Of a DNA stretch of 64,000 nt, positions 15,056 to 23,526 are shown piece by piece. The notes beneath the pieces were generated by a model. That model was not told the DNA's origin. It saw nothing but the letters and a program-made list of their open reading frames with translations, and searched no databases. Every line of letters begins with the position of its first letter. The stretch's first letter is position 1. Source of the stretch: Chryseobacterium sp. KLBC 52 (GTDB lineage Bacteria > Bacteroidota > Bacteroidia > Flavobacteriales > Weeksellaceae); the NCBI RefSeq assembly GCF_003347605.1, contig NZ_QDFZ01000008.1, positions 1 through 64,000 of the forward strand, given 5' to 3'. Made by a program: the position numbers and the translations under genes.

Positions 15056-15457
15056 GTGGAAGAAGTCATTGTAAAACCAGTCATTGCCAAGGAACTCCTT
15101 GAATCTCTTCAGGCGAAAACAGAAGAGGAGAGGCAGGTTATTGTACACTGTTGCTTTCCGGCATCTCCATTCTTAGGAAACCTGATCAGAATCTGGCATT
15201 CGACCTATCTTTTTGACAATCAGTCTGAGCACAGGAGCAAAATGATTCATGCGGAAAATATTTCAATTTCCCCATACTGGACACCGGTTCCCTTTATGAA
15301 AGACTTTTGGTTTACCCTGATATTTTCAGGCCTCCCGAAAGACTGCAAAAGTTTTGATTTGAAAGAAGTGATTCCTGAGGAAGGAGGATTCTTTGTAGAA
15401 TCAATCAAGAGAAATTCTTCCGACGTATATCGCGTGAAAATATCAGAATCTTATTAA
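15056..15457 (+). CDS. Small hypothetical protein, GTG start
   Basis: A 133-residue protein without recognised domains, rich in Phe, Ser and Pro (FPASPFLGNLIRIW, then ISISPYWTPVPFMKDFWFTLIFS). No signal peptide or membrane span is clear. No ATG is available in frame upstream to the stop at 15005, so GTG at 15056 is the best start; AAAAGG just before it may help. Its stop is 1 nt before the adenylyltransferase start, so the two are probably translated from one message, which hints at a linked role. A purine-rich coding style like the neighbours suggests it is real. Confidence 0.65.
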   Translation: MEEVIVKPVIAKELLESLQAKTEEERQVIVHCCFPASPFLGNLIRIWHSTYLFDNQSEHRSKMIHAENISISPYWTPVPFMKDFWFTLIFSGLPKDCKSFDLKEVIPEEGGFFVESIKRNSSDVYRVKISESY

Positions 15458-15458
15458 T

Positions 15459-16325
15459 ATGAAAGGAAGGGAAGAAAAGCTGGAGCAGATTATTCACTGG
15501 GCTGAAAACAATCCTGATATCCGTGCTGTTCTCCTGACCAGCTCATTGGTAAATCCTTATGCACCCGTAGACGATTTCAGTGATCTTGATGTAGAACTTG
15601 TTTTTGAAAACAGAACCTCTTATGAATCCGGAAATGAATGGATCCGACTCTTTGGTGAGCCTATTTCCATGATTGAGGAAGATGACAGCGTTTTTGACGG
15701 AAAGCATGCCATGAAAATGGTATTGTACAAAGATCATGTGAAGGTTGACTTTAAACTCTATCAGGTAGCGGAATTTATTGAAGAGATTAAAGAAGAAAAC
15801 CTTCCTGAAGACTGGGACGTAGGATACAAAGTTTTAATAGATAAAGATAAGCTGACTGAAAACCTGAAGCCACCAACGTATCAGTCTATCATGATTCAGA
15901 AACCTTCAGAAAAAGAATTTCAGCAGCTGATGAATGACTTCTGGTGGGATACGACCTATGTGGCAAAGTGCCTGAAGCGTGGAGATATTTTTTACGCCAA
16001 ATTTATGTCTGAAAATATTCTTCGTACAGATTATCTTGTCCCTTTGATTGAATGGTATATTGCCGGAAATCAGGACTGGAATAATATCACAACCAATAAA
16101 CACGGAAGGCTTTTCAAAAAATACCTGTCCGTTGATCTATGGAATAAAGTGGAAAAAACTTTCTCAGGAAGCAATATTGAAGAAAACTGGAATGCACTCT
16201 TTGCTTATGCAGATCTAGTACATGAGCTTGGGATTTCATTGGCGGAAAAGCTTCATTTTATCTATCCGGTAAAGCTGGAGGAAGATATCAGAAATTACCT
16301 TATGGAAGTGAAGACAATGTCTTAA
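15459..16325 (+). CDS. ANT(6)-like aminoglycoside (streptomycin) 6-adenylyltransferase family protein
   Basis: A 288-residue member of the streptomycin adenylyltransferase family, as in AadK or ANT(6). The nucleotidyltransferase core has NPYAPVDDFSDLDVELVF, with Asp42 and Asp44 as likely metal ligands. The C-terminal helical part has the family blocks NDFWWDTTYVAKCLKRGD and NKHGRLFKKYL. Known relatives transfer AMP from ATP to streptomycin, but distant chromosomal members may have other substrates, so resistance should not be assumed. It starts 1 nt after the small upstream gene and shows no linked integron or IS. Confidence 0.85.
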   Translation: MKGREEKLEQIIHWAENNPDIRAVLLTSSLVNPYAPVDDFSDLDVELVFENRTSYESGNEWIRLFGEPISMIEEDDSVFDGKHAMKMVLYKDHVKVDFKLYQVAEFIEEIKEENLPEDWDVGYKVLIDKDKLTENLKPPTYQSIMIQKPSEKEFQQLMNDFWWDTTYVAKCLKRGDIFYAKFMSENILRTDYLVPLIEWYIAGNQDWNNITTNKHGRLFKKYLSVDLWNKVEKTFSGSNIEENWNALFAYADLVHELGISLAEKLHFIYPVKLEEDIRNYLMEVKTMS

Positions 16326-16327
16326 TT

Positions 16328-17908
16328 TCAGGCAAATTCATTCTGCCTGATAAGATTTTCAATACAATATTCAGCAATGGCCGTAATAGTTACAAACGGG
16401 TTCACGCCAATGGTTCCCGGAATTAAAGATCCATCCAGTACATACAGATTTTCATGATCTTTGAGTTTTCCATATTCGTTGGTAGCCTCTCCTAAAACAC
16501 ACCCGCCAAGCGGGTGATAACAAATATCTGCCCCAAAACCATTATCGAAAAGAAGATGGCTTCTGGTGCCGCCATTGGCTTTATTCATTTTCCGGATAAA
16601 ATACTGGGCATTTTCTTTCATTTTGATAGTATTGCTTTCATTCCAGTTTAATGTCAGTGACTTGCTGGCTTTGTGGTAAGCAACTTCTCCTTTTTTATCC
16701 ACCCTGTTGATGAGCAGATACAAAGCGGTGGCCACATCCATTCCCATAGGCAGAGGAGCTATTTCTGTGAAAAATGGATGTTCAGGATCATCCCAGTTAT
16801 CAATTCCTCCTACCGGAATAGTGGATTGCTTTGCTCCGGTGCCACCAGACAAAGGCTTCACCCAGTTTCTTCCCGTCATAAAATTTCCGTTATTTCCCCA
16901 GTTTTTACCAATCTTTTCATGGATGGGAAATCCGTTCTCTGCATGAGATTGTAACAGAAGTTGTAAAGTGCCCATCGTTCCTGCAGAAAGAATCAGTTTT
17001 TTACAGGTAAAGACTTTGTCAGTAAGCAAAGCACCGGAAGTATCAATTTGCTGGACATTCAATGTATAACTTTTGTCATCATTCAGTTGGATAGTCTGGA
17101 CACGATGAAGATCAAGAATTTCTAAATTTCCGGTTTCCATCGCTTTTCTGAGATAGGTTTTATCTAAACTGTTTTTCCCGTGATTGTTTCCGTAGATCAC
17201 CTCAGTATTAAGAGCTGAGCGGGGCACTTCATTCCGGAATTCTTTTTCCATGTATTTAAAATCATACACGTTGGGAACCCGAATGGTTTTAAATCCGGCT
17301 CTATGTGCTTCTTCTTCACCTACCCGGGTGAATTTATAATAAGGACAGTCTTTCAGAAACTGCTCGTCAATCACATTGACTTTAAGTTCTTCCCGTACCA
17401 GAGGAAAATAATGATTATAAAACTTTTCAGCATCAAGATCAGGGAAAACCTCTTTGAAATAGCTTTCTTTGGGAGTGACAGCCATTCCGCCATTCACCAG
17501 AGAACCTCCGCCAACCCCTCTTCCTACCCAGATTTTAATATGATCAAAATCCAGACGGTCCAATGTTCCGGTGAAAGGAGTTAGCGAAAAAATATTCATA
17601 AAAGGAGCAATGCTTTTGCTTTTCAGCCATGCAGAACTTTTTCCAGGTTTCAGCAGATTGGAAAACGGAATTCCTGCTTTTTCCCAGTTGAGACCCATTT
17701 CCAGCAGTACTACTTTTTTTCCGGCTTCACACAGACGAAGGGCAGATACAGCACCTCCGTATCCACTGCCAATAATAACAATCGGAACATCATGATATTC
17801 CTTTATCTGATTGTTTCTTCTTTCTGCAGCATGAAATAACTCAGATTGAAGAAAATAAAATCCTGATATTGCCAGAACACTGGTCTTTATGAAGCTTTTT
17901 CTGTCCAT
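16328..17908 (-). CDS. GMC-family FAD oxidoreductase, cholesterol-oxidase-like
   Basis: A 526-residue protein. A hydrophobic segment after MDRKSFIKTS (about residues 8-22) looks like an export signal. The FAD motif GSGYGG (47-52) opens the flavin domain, followed by VGRGVGGGSLVNGGM. The C-terminus has YHPLGGCVLGEA and NPFVTITAIAEY, the His-containing active-site region of cholesterol-oxidase-type GMC enzymes. Substrates are probably alcohols or sterol-like molecules; the actual one is unknown. The gene is convergent with the adenylyltransferase gene, with a 2-nt gap and no terminator between. Confidence 0.85.
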   Translation of the reverse strand: MDRKSFIKTSVLAISGFYFLQSELFHAAERRNNQIKEYHDVPIVIIGSGYGGAVSALRLCEAGKKVVLLEMGLNWEKAGIPFSNLLKPGKSSAWLKSKSIAPFMNIFSLTPFTGTLDRLDFDHIKIWVGRGVGGGSLVNGGMAVTPKESYFKEVFPDLDAEKFYNHYFPLVREELKVNVIDEQFLKDCPYYKFTRVGEEEAHRAGFKTIRVPNVYDFKYMEKEFRNEVPRSALNTEVIYGNNHGKNSLDKTYLRKAMETGNLEILDLHRVQTIQLNDDKSYTLNVQQIDTSGALLTDKVFTCKKLILSAGTMGTLQLLLQSHAENGFPIHEKIGKNWGNNGNFMTGRNWVKPLSGGTGAKQSTIPVGGIDNWDDPEHPFFTEIAPLPMGMDVATALYLLINRVDKKGEVAYHKASKSLTLNWNESNTIKMKENAQYFIRKMNKANGGTRSHLLFDNGFGADICYHPLGGCVLGEATNEYGKLKDHENLYVLDGSLIPGTIGVNPFVTITAIAEYCIENLIRQNEFA

Positions 17909-17992
17909 GAGCTTTGTTTTTCAAAAAGTATGCTAGATTATCAGAGGTTAATTTTATTTAAAACAGATTATATTTTTTATTACAATTTTAAC

Positions 17993-18021
17993 TTTTGTTG
18001 GAATGAAAATTCATAGCTTTA
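17993..18021 (+). promoter_or_regulatory. Promoter of the DUF1684-GNAT pair
   Basis: TTTTG (17993-17997), a 16-nt spacer and TAgcTTTA (18014-18021, one mismatch to TAnnTTTG). Transcription would begin near 18028, before the ATG at 18039, which rules out the in-frame ATG at 18003. Confidence 0.5.
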
Positions 18022-18038
18022 CTTATAATTTTAAATTC

Positions 18039-18656
18039 ATGAAAAAATATATCATACTCTTTCTACTGCTTCCACTATGGTTTTTTTCTCAAAAAAAGAT
18101 GTCAAAAGAAGAGAAAGAAGTGCAGAAATTTCAGAAAGAACTTAATGCCGAATACCTCAATCCAAAAGAAACGCCGTTACGGGGTGATAATTTTAAAAAT
18201 TTTAAAGAGCATCCTTTCTTTCCATTCGATGCTAAATACAGAGTTACTGCGCAATTTGTGAAATCAGAAGATACAAAACCCTTTGATCTTCCTACGTCTT
18301 CAGGAAAAACAAAGTCTTATCAGGAATATGGAAAAGCAACCTTTACACTGGATGGAAAACCTTATACCGTTACTTTATACCAGAGTCTGGATTTGATTAA
18401 ACAGGAAAAATACAAAGACTATCTCTTCCTTCCGTTCCGTGATGCTACCAATGAAAAAGAAACCTACGGAGGAGGAAAATATATGGATCTTAAAATCCCG
18501 AAAGGAAATACCATTGTGCTTGATTTTAATCAATCCTATCATCCTTTTTGTGCTTACAACGCTTATGATTACAATTGCCCTATTGTTCCTGAGGAGAATA
18601 AACTTCCTGTGGAAATCCGTGCTGGGGTAATGTATGAAGATATTTACCATCACTAA
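18039..18656 (+). CDS. DUF1684 family protein, exported
   Basis: A 205-residue protein with a signal peptide (MKKYIILFLLLPLWFFSQ) and the DUF1684 domain. The family signature near the C-terminus is visible: LDFNQSYHPFCAYNAYDYNC, then PEENKLPVEIRAG. The cysteine pattern there is conserved in the family, and the fold is thought to be beta-rich. No reaction is known. The start follows from the promoter at 17993-18021. A GNAT gene begins 4 nt after the stop. Confidence 0.87.
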   Translation: MKKYIILFLLLPLWFFSQKKMSKEEKEVQKFQKELNAEYLNPKETPLRGDNFKNFKEHPFFPFDAKYRVTAQFVKSEDTKPFDLPTSSGKTKSYQEYGKATFTLDGKPYTVTLYQSLDLIKQEKYKDYLFLPFRDATNEKETYGGGKYMDLKIPKGNTIVLDFNQSYHPFCAYNAYDYNCPIVPEENKLPVEIRAGVMYEDIYHH

Positions 18657-18660
18657 TATT

Positions 18661-19134
18661 ATGATACATTTAGAATTCTTTAAACCAGAAGACCTTTCCG
18701 GAGTCAGTTATGCTTTGGATGAAAATCAGATGAGGTTTACAGCAACTGCTCAGCAGGCCTTACAAAGCATCAGCGAACGGGATGATGATGACGCATTTCC
18801 AGTGACGATATTTCAAAATGATCTGCCTGTAGGTTTTTTTGTCCTTGATTTTGGAAAAGATAAATTAGATCTTACGGATAATGAGAATTCTGTTTTAGTT
18901 CGTTCGCTATCCGTGAATCCACAGCTGCAGGGAAAAGGAATTGGAAAAGCGGCAATGCATGAAGTAGGTACTTTTGTCCGGAATCATTTCAATACCTGCG
19001 ATGAAATTGTACTGGCTGTCAACCAGAAAAATGAATCTGCTTACCATATTTATCTTCAGGCAGGATATATTTATGATGGTAAAACGAGGATTGGAAGAAG
19101 CGGACCTCAATATCTGATGTATAAAAAACTTTAA
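18661..19134 (+). CDS. GNAT-family N-acetyltransferase
   Basis: A 157-residue protein with the GNAT acetyl-CoA motif A: LVRSLSVNPQLQGKGIGKAA (the Q-x-x-G-x-G/A loop), then AVNQKNESAYHIYLQAGY for the C-terminal motif B. The acceptor substrate is unknown. It is most likely co-transcribed with the DUF1684 gene. The ATG at 18661 was chosen because a longer frame from 18634 would overlap that gene. Confidence 0.88.
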   Translation: MIHLEFFKPEDLSGVSYALDENQMRFTATAQQALQSISERDDDDAFPVTIFQNDLPVGFFVLDFGKDKLDLTDNENSVLVRSLSVNPQLQGKGIGKAAMHEVGTFVRNHFNTCDEIVLAVNQKNESAYHIYLQAGYIYDGKTRIGRSGPQYLMYKKL

Positions 19135-19178
19135 TAAAATTTTAAAAGCTTAATTTTTTATCTGCTGATATCTTTCCA

Positions 19179-19186
19179 TAACTTTG
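19179..19186 (+). promoter_or_regulatory. -7 box TAacTTTG of the SDR gene
   Basis: TAACTTTG ends 21 nt before the ATG at 19208. The in-frame TTG at 19184 lies within the box and is not used. Confidence 0.6.
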
Positions 19187-19207
19187 AGTAAGATCAAATT
19201 ACAAAAT

Positions 19208-20017
19208 ATGGAAATATCACTTCATAACCAGGTGGCAGTTGTCACAGGAGCTTCCAGTGGAATCGGTTCAGGAATTGCAAAATCATTGGCAGCAGCTGGA
19301 GCAACAGTCATTGTTAATCATTCTTCAGAAAGATCTACAGAAGAAGCTAAAGCTGTTTTAAAAGAAATAACGGATGCAGGAGGTAAAGGAATAACCTACC
19401 AGTGTGATGTTTCCAAAGAAGATCAGGTAGTCAGGATGTTTCAGGATGTTGTTTCTGAATTCCAAACGGTAGATATTCTGGTCAATAATGCAGGTATTCA
19501 AAAGGATGCAAAATTCACTGAAATGACTTTGGATCAATGGAATGCAGTCATAGGAGTCAATCTGACCGGGCAATTTCTTTGTGCCAGAGAAGCCATTAAA
19601 GAATTTCTGAGAAGGGGAATAGATCCTTCAAGGTCTGTTGCCTGTGGAAAAATTATTCATATCAGTTCAGTACATGAAATTATTCCGTGGGCGGGTCACG
19701 CTAATTACGCTTCCAGTAAAGGGGCAATCAGAATGCTGATGCAGACATTGGCTCAGGAGTATGGGGCAGACAAAATTCGTGTCAATTCTATTTGCCCGGG
19801 TGCGATCCAGACACCAATTAACCAGAATGCATGGAACACTCCGGAAGCCCTCAATTCTCTTCTTACTCTTATTCCCTATAACAGAATCGGGCAACCGCAG
19901 GATATCGGAAATTTAGCCGCATTTCTTGCGAGTGACCTTGCAGATTACATCACCGGAACCAGCATTTTTGTGGATGGTGGAATGACTACGTTTGAGAGTT
20001 TTTCTACGGGAGGATAG
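19208..20017 (+). CDS. SDR-family oxidoreductase, glucose 1-dehydrogenase-like
   Basis: A 269-residue classical short-chain dehydrogenase. The cofactor motif VVTGASSGIGSGIAKSL and the NNAG element (VDILVNNAGIQKDA) are present, and the catalytic Ser and the YASSK (Tyr-x-x-x-Lys) follow HISSVHEIIPWAG. The ending DYITGTSIFVDGGMT is typical of classical SDRs. Overall it resembles bacterial glucose 1-dehydrogenases, which oxidise glucose to gluconolactone with NAD(P). The substrate is inferred from similarity only. The GH63-like gene downstream could supply glucose, but 134 nt of repeats separate the two. Confidence 0.82.
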   Translation: MEISLHNQVAVVTGASSGIGSGIAKSLAAAGATVIVNHSSERSTEEAKAVLKEITDAGGKGITYQCDVSKEDQVVRMFQDVVSEFQTVDILVNNAGIQKDAKFTEMTLDQWNAVIGVNLTGQFLCAREAIKEFLRRGIDPSRSVACGKIIHISSVHEIIPWAGHANYASSKGAIRMLMQTLAQEYGADKIRVNSICPGAIQTPINQNAWNTPEALNSLLTLIPYNRIGQPQDIGNLAAFLASDLADYITGTSIFVDGGMTTFESFSTGG

Positions 20018-20028
20018 GGGAATTCAAC

Positions 20029-20070
20029 GTTTCAAGTTCGAGGTTTCAAGTTTAAAGTTTCAAGTTTAAA
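20029..20070 (+). repeat. Three tandem 14-bp repeats
   Basis: GTTTCAAGTTCGAG is followed by two identical GTTTCAAGTTTAAA units and a partial fourth. This is a small tandem array between the SDR and glucosidase genes with no spacers. Confidence 0.8.
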
Positions 20071-20110
20071 GTTTTTGAGGTTGTTCTTAGAGTTTGAAAC
20101 GGAATTAAAT

Positions 20111-20140
20111 ATTACTCATTGCTTATTACTCATTACTCAT
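20111..20140 (+). repeat. 30-nt ATTACTCAT-type repeat, copy B
   Basis: It matches copy A at 15020-15049 in 28 of 30 positions and ends 11 nt before the start codon at 20152, so it would lie in the 5' leader of the mRNA. Confidence 0.7.
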
Positions 20141-20151
20141 AATTATCGCTT

Positions 20152-22830
20152 ATGTCGGAAAAACAGAGAATTTCAGATGTTTCATGGAAAAAATGGGGAC
20201 CTTATGTCAGTAACCGTGAATGGGGACTTGTTCGTGAGGACTACAGTGAAAACGGAGATGCATGGAATTACACCAATCATGACACCGCAGAAGCCAAAAC
20301 TTACCGTTGGGGAGAAGAAGGAATATGCGGCATCTGTGATGATCTCCAGAAGCTTGTATTTTCTGTAGGATTCTGGAATAAAAAGGACAAAATGGTGAAA
20401 GAGCGGTTCTTTGGACTCACCAACGGACAGGGAAATCACGGTGAAGATGTGAAAGAATATTTTTACTATCTGGATTCCACCCCTACGCACTCTTATATGA
20501 AGATGCTCTATAAGTACCCTCAAAATGCTTTTCCATATGAAGATCTCATAAAAACAAATGCAGCAAGAGGGAAAGAGGAGCCGGAATATGAGTTGATGGA
20601 TACCGGGATTTTTGATCACAATGAATACTTTGACATTTTTATTGAATATGCAAAAGAAAGTCAGAATGATATCCTTGTAAGACTAACAATAGTCAATAAA
20701 TCTGAAAAAGAAGCGTCTCTGGTAATTCTTCCGACTGTCTGGTTCAGGAATACCTGGAACTGGGGATATGATGATTATAGACCACAATTGTCTGCTGAAG
20801 ATGCGGATCATATTAAAATCAATCATGAAGATATCGAGATTAAAAATGTCTATGCAAAACAATCTTTAAAAACATTATTTTGTAACAACGAAACCAATAA
20901 TGAAAGGCTTTACCAGTCTTCCAATGAGTCAAAATACTGTAAAGACGGGATCAATAATTTTGTGATGACGGGAAATTCTCAGTCTGTGAATCCTCAAAAT
21001 ACAGGAACCAAAGCATCTTTCTTTATTGATGAGGATTTTAAAGCTGGAGAATCAAAAGTCTTTGAATTCAGGCTTTCAGATAAGGAGGTCAGAGAGCCTT
21101 TTAAAGATTTCGATATTCTTTTTGAACAAAGACAAAAAGAGGCAGATGAGTTTTATGCAGAAATCCAGAAAGGAATTGCTTCGGAAGATGAAAAACTGGT
21201 TCAGAGACAGGCTTTTGCCGGAATGCTTTGGAATAAAATGTTTTACCACTACAATGTTGAAAAATGGCTGAAAGGTGATCCTGCCGAAATGCCTCCGCCA
21301 AAGTCCCGTGAAACCATAAGAAACTATGACTGGAAGCATCTTAACAATGAACACATCATTTCAATGCCCGATAAATGGGAATATCCATGGTATGCAACAT
21401 GGGATCTGGCATTTCATACCATCAGTTTCTCCCTGATAGATCCGGATTTTGCAAAGCATCAGCTAAAACTTTTCCTGTTTGAATGGTATATGCATCCCAA
21501 CGGTCAGCTGCCTGCCTACGAATGGAACTTAAGCGACGTGAATCCACCCGTACATGCCTGGGCGGTTTTCAGGGTATTTAAAATTGATGAATATTTAAAA
21601 GATAAGCCCGATCTGGAATTTCTGGAAAGTGCTTTCCAGAAGTTATTGATGAATTTTACCTGGTGGGTTAATAAGAAAGACCTTAATGGCAATAATATCT
21701 TTGAAGGAGGATTCCTGGGACTTGATAATATTGGGGTTTTTGACCGGAATTCTGTTTTGCCCAACGGGGAACAACTGGAGCAGTCCGATGGAACAAGCTG
21801 GATGGCTATGTTTGCCCTGAATATGATGAGAATTGCCCTGGAACTGGCCCTTTACAATAAGGTGTATGAAGAAATGGCCATGAAGTTCTTTGAACATTTT
21901 CTGTCTATTGCTCATTCTTTGGACAATATGGGTGATGAGAACTTCAGTCTTTGGGATGAACAGGATGAATTTTTCTATGATGCCATAACTTCCAGCGACG
22001 GAACACATATGTATCTGAAGTTGAGAACAATTGTTGGATTAATTCCGATGTTTGCCGTTGAGGTCATCGATGATGAAATGATTGAAAATCTTCCCAATTT
22101 CAAGAAAAGAATGAAATGGGTACTGGATAATAAACCTGAACTGGCTTCTCTTGTTTCAAGATGGGAAGTGAAAGGGCAGGATTCCAAGCACCTTTTGTCT
22201 CTGCTTCGGGGACATCGTCTGAAAAGACTGTTAAACCGGATGTTGAATCCTGATGAATTTCTAAGTGATTACGGAGTAAGAGCTTTATCCAAAGAATATG
22301 AGAACAATCCTTACACATTAACATTGAATGATACGAATTACAGCGTAAAATATACCCCTGCGGAAAGTGATAGCGGACTTTTTGGTGGAAACAGCAACTG
22401 GCGCGGTCCGGTGTGGTTTCCGATCAACTTCCTTATTATTGACAGTCTTCAGCGTTTTTTCTTTTATTACAGCCCGGATTTTTTAGTGGAATATCCTACG
22501 GGAAGTGGTAATTATTCCAGCCTGGACCAGATTGCAGATGCTTTAAACAAGAGACTTGCCAAGATTTTTTTAAAGGATGAAAATGGTAAACGCCCAGTTC
22601 ATGGACAGTATGAAAGATTTCAGACCGATCCGGATTTTAAAGATTATATTTTGTTCTATGAATATTTTCATGGAGACAACGGCCGTGGAGTAGGAGCTTC
22701 TCATCAGACGGGCTGGACAGGACTTATTGCTAAGATCCTTCAACCTAGATTTTCCAAAAAAGAAATGGCAGAATCTGAAACAGAAATGCCGGAGGATATT
22801 GGAAAAACAACAGGGAAGTCAAAGGAATAA
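20152..22830 (+). CDS. GH63-like (MGH1-like) glucosidase
   Basis: An 892-residue protein of the glycoside hydrolase family 63 / mannosyl-oligosaccharide-glucosidase-like group. N-terminal part about 1-330 is beta-rich (RFFGLTNGQGNHGEDVKEYF). The rest is an (alpha/alpha)6 barrel with typical blocks: EYPWYATWDLAFHTISFSLI, WNLSDVNPPVHAWAVFRVF, and GGNSNWRGPVWFPINFLII. Related enzymes remove terminal glucose from oligosaccharides; the substrate here is unknown. No signal peptide is present, so it is probably cytoplasmic and may act on imported or stored glucans. Confidence 0.87.
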   Translation: MSEKQRISDVSWKKWGPYVSNREWGLVREDYSENGDAWNYTNHDTAEAKTYRWGEEGICGICDDLQKLVFSVGFWNKKDKMVKERFFGLTNGQGNHGEDVKEYFYYLDSTPTHSYMKMLYKYPQNAFPYEDLIKTNAARGKEEPEYELMDTGIFDHNEYFDIFIEYAKESQNDILVRLTIVNKSEKEASLVILPTVWFRNTWNWGYDDYRPQLSAEDADHIKINHEDIEIKNVYAKQSLKTLFCNNETNNERLYQSSNESKYCKDGINNFVMTGNSQSVNPQNTGTKASFFIDEDFKAGESKVFEFRLSDKEVREPFKDFDILFEQRQKEADEFYAEIQKGIASEDEKLVQRQAFAGMLWNKMFYHYNVEKWLKGDPAEMPPPKSRETIRNYDWKHLNNEHIISMPDKWEYPWYATWDLAFHTISFSLIDPDFAKHQLKLFLFEWYMHPNGQLPAYEWNLSDVNPPVHAWAVFRVFKIDEYLKDKPDLEFLESAFQKLLMNFTWWVNKKDLNGNNIFEGGFLGLDNIGVFDRNSVLPNGEQLEQSDGTSWMAMFALNMMRIALELALYNKVYEEMAMKFFEHFLSIAHSLDNMGDENFSLWDEQDEFFYDAITSSDGTHMYLKLRTIVGLIPMFAVEVIDDEMIENLPNFKKRMKWVLDNKPELASLVSRWEVKGQDSKHLLSLLRGHRLKRLLNRMLNPDEFLSDYGVRALSKEYENNPYTLTLNDTNYSVKYTPAESDSGLFGGNSNWRGPVWFPINFLIIDSLQRFFFYYSPDFLVEYPTGSGNYSSLDQIADALNKRLAKIFLKDENGKRPVHGQYERFQTDPDFKDYILFYEYFHGDNGRGVGASHQTGWTGLIAKILQPRFSKKEMAESETEMPEDIGKTTGKSKE

Positions 22831-22836
22831 TATTAT

Positions 22837-23523
22837 CTATTCAAATATCTGCTGTATAATTTCCAGTGAGGCCGGAGTTTTGAAATCTGTAATATGATAA
22901 TGATAGTATACTAAAAGGCTGTCAAGGAAATCTTTTCTCAAAGAAGAATGGATTTTTGTGGCATAAAAATCTTCTGCACAAAGTGCTTCTTTCCACAGCA
23001 TGGAGATCTCTTCATTGAAGAGCTGGTGACTTATTCCCGGAGAAAAAGTTCCTGTTTCCGGATCTAAGAACCTGCCTTCACTCAATAGGGGCGCAACACC
23101 CTGAATTTTTAAAAAAGCCAGCAAAAACAGAAGATGGGCCTGATAATTTTTATGGGTCAACTCGCTGATAAGATGATCAATACCGGAATAGATTGGAATA
23201 TTTTTATTCTCATGCTTAAGAATATGACTCAGAAAATCTGAGATAAAGAAAATGACGGTATTGACCTTGATGTCTGTATAAATATCATTGTTTTTTACCA
23301 GTTCAAACTTTGAAACAGACGGAATACCGTTGCCACGTGATGGATTTACAGAAAAATTGAGCTGGCTCAGCGGCTGAAGCAAGGCCTTCTTTTTGTTCTT
23401 TTTGGAATAAATTCCCTTCAGAAAATAGCTCTGAAAACCTTCTTCTTCTGTAAAACAATGCAATACAGCATCATTTTCTCCGTATTTGATAAATGAAAGT
23501 AAAAAACCGTTTTGTGAATTCAT
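22837..23523 (-). CDS. recO: DNA repair protein RecO
   Basis: A 228-residue protein with an N-terminal OB fold (KYGENDAVLHCFTEEEG, then GIYSKKNKKKALLQPLSQL) and a helical C-terminal half. RecO loads RecA at gaps and promotes strand annealing in the RecFOR pathway. The C-terminal Cys4 zinc finger of many RecO proteins is absent here, as far as the cysteine count shows. It is the last gene of a tight minus-strand operon after porZ (3-nt gap) and is convergent with the glucosidase gene. Confidence 0.88.
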   Translation of the reverse strand: MNSQNGFLLSFIKYGENDAVLHCFTEEEGFQSYFLKGIYSKKNKKKALLQPLSQLNFSVNPSRGNGIPSVSKFELVKNNDIYTDIKVNTVIFFISDFLSHILKHENKNIPIYSGIDHLISELTHKNYQAHLLFLLAFLKIQGVAPLLSEGRFLDPETGTFSPGISHQLFNEEISMLWKEALCAEDFYATKIHSSLRKDFLDSLLVYYHYHITDFKTPASLEIIQQIFE

Positions 23524-23526
23524 TAA

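Noticed and set aside
20029..20070. A CRISPR-like array.
   Set aside because: The 14-bp units touch directly with no spacers, and no cas genes are present.
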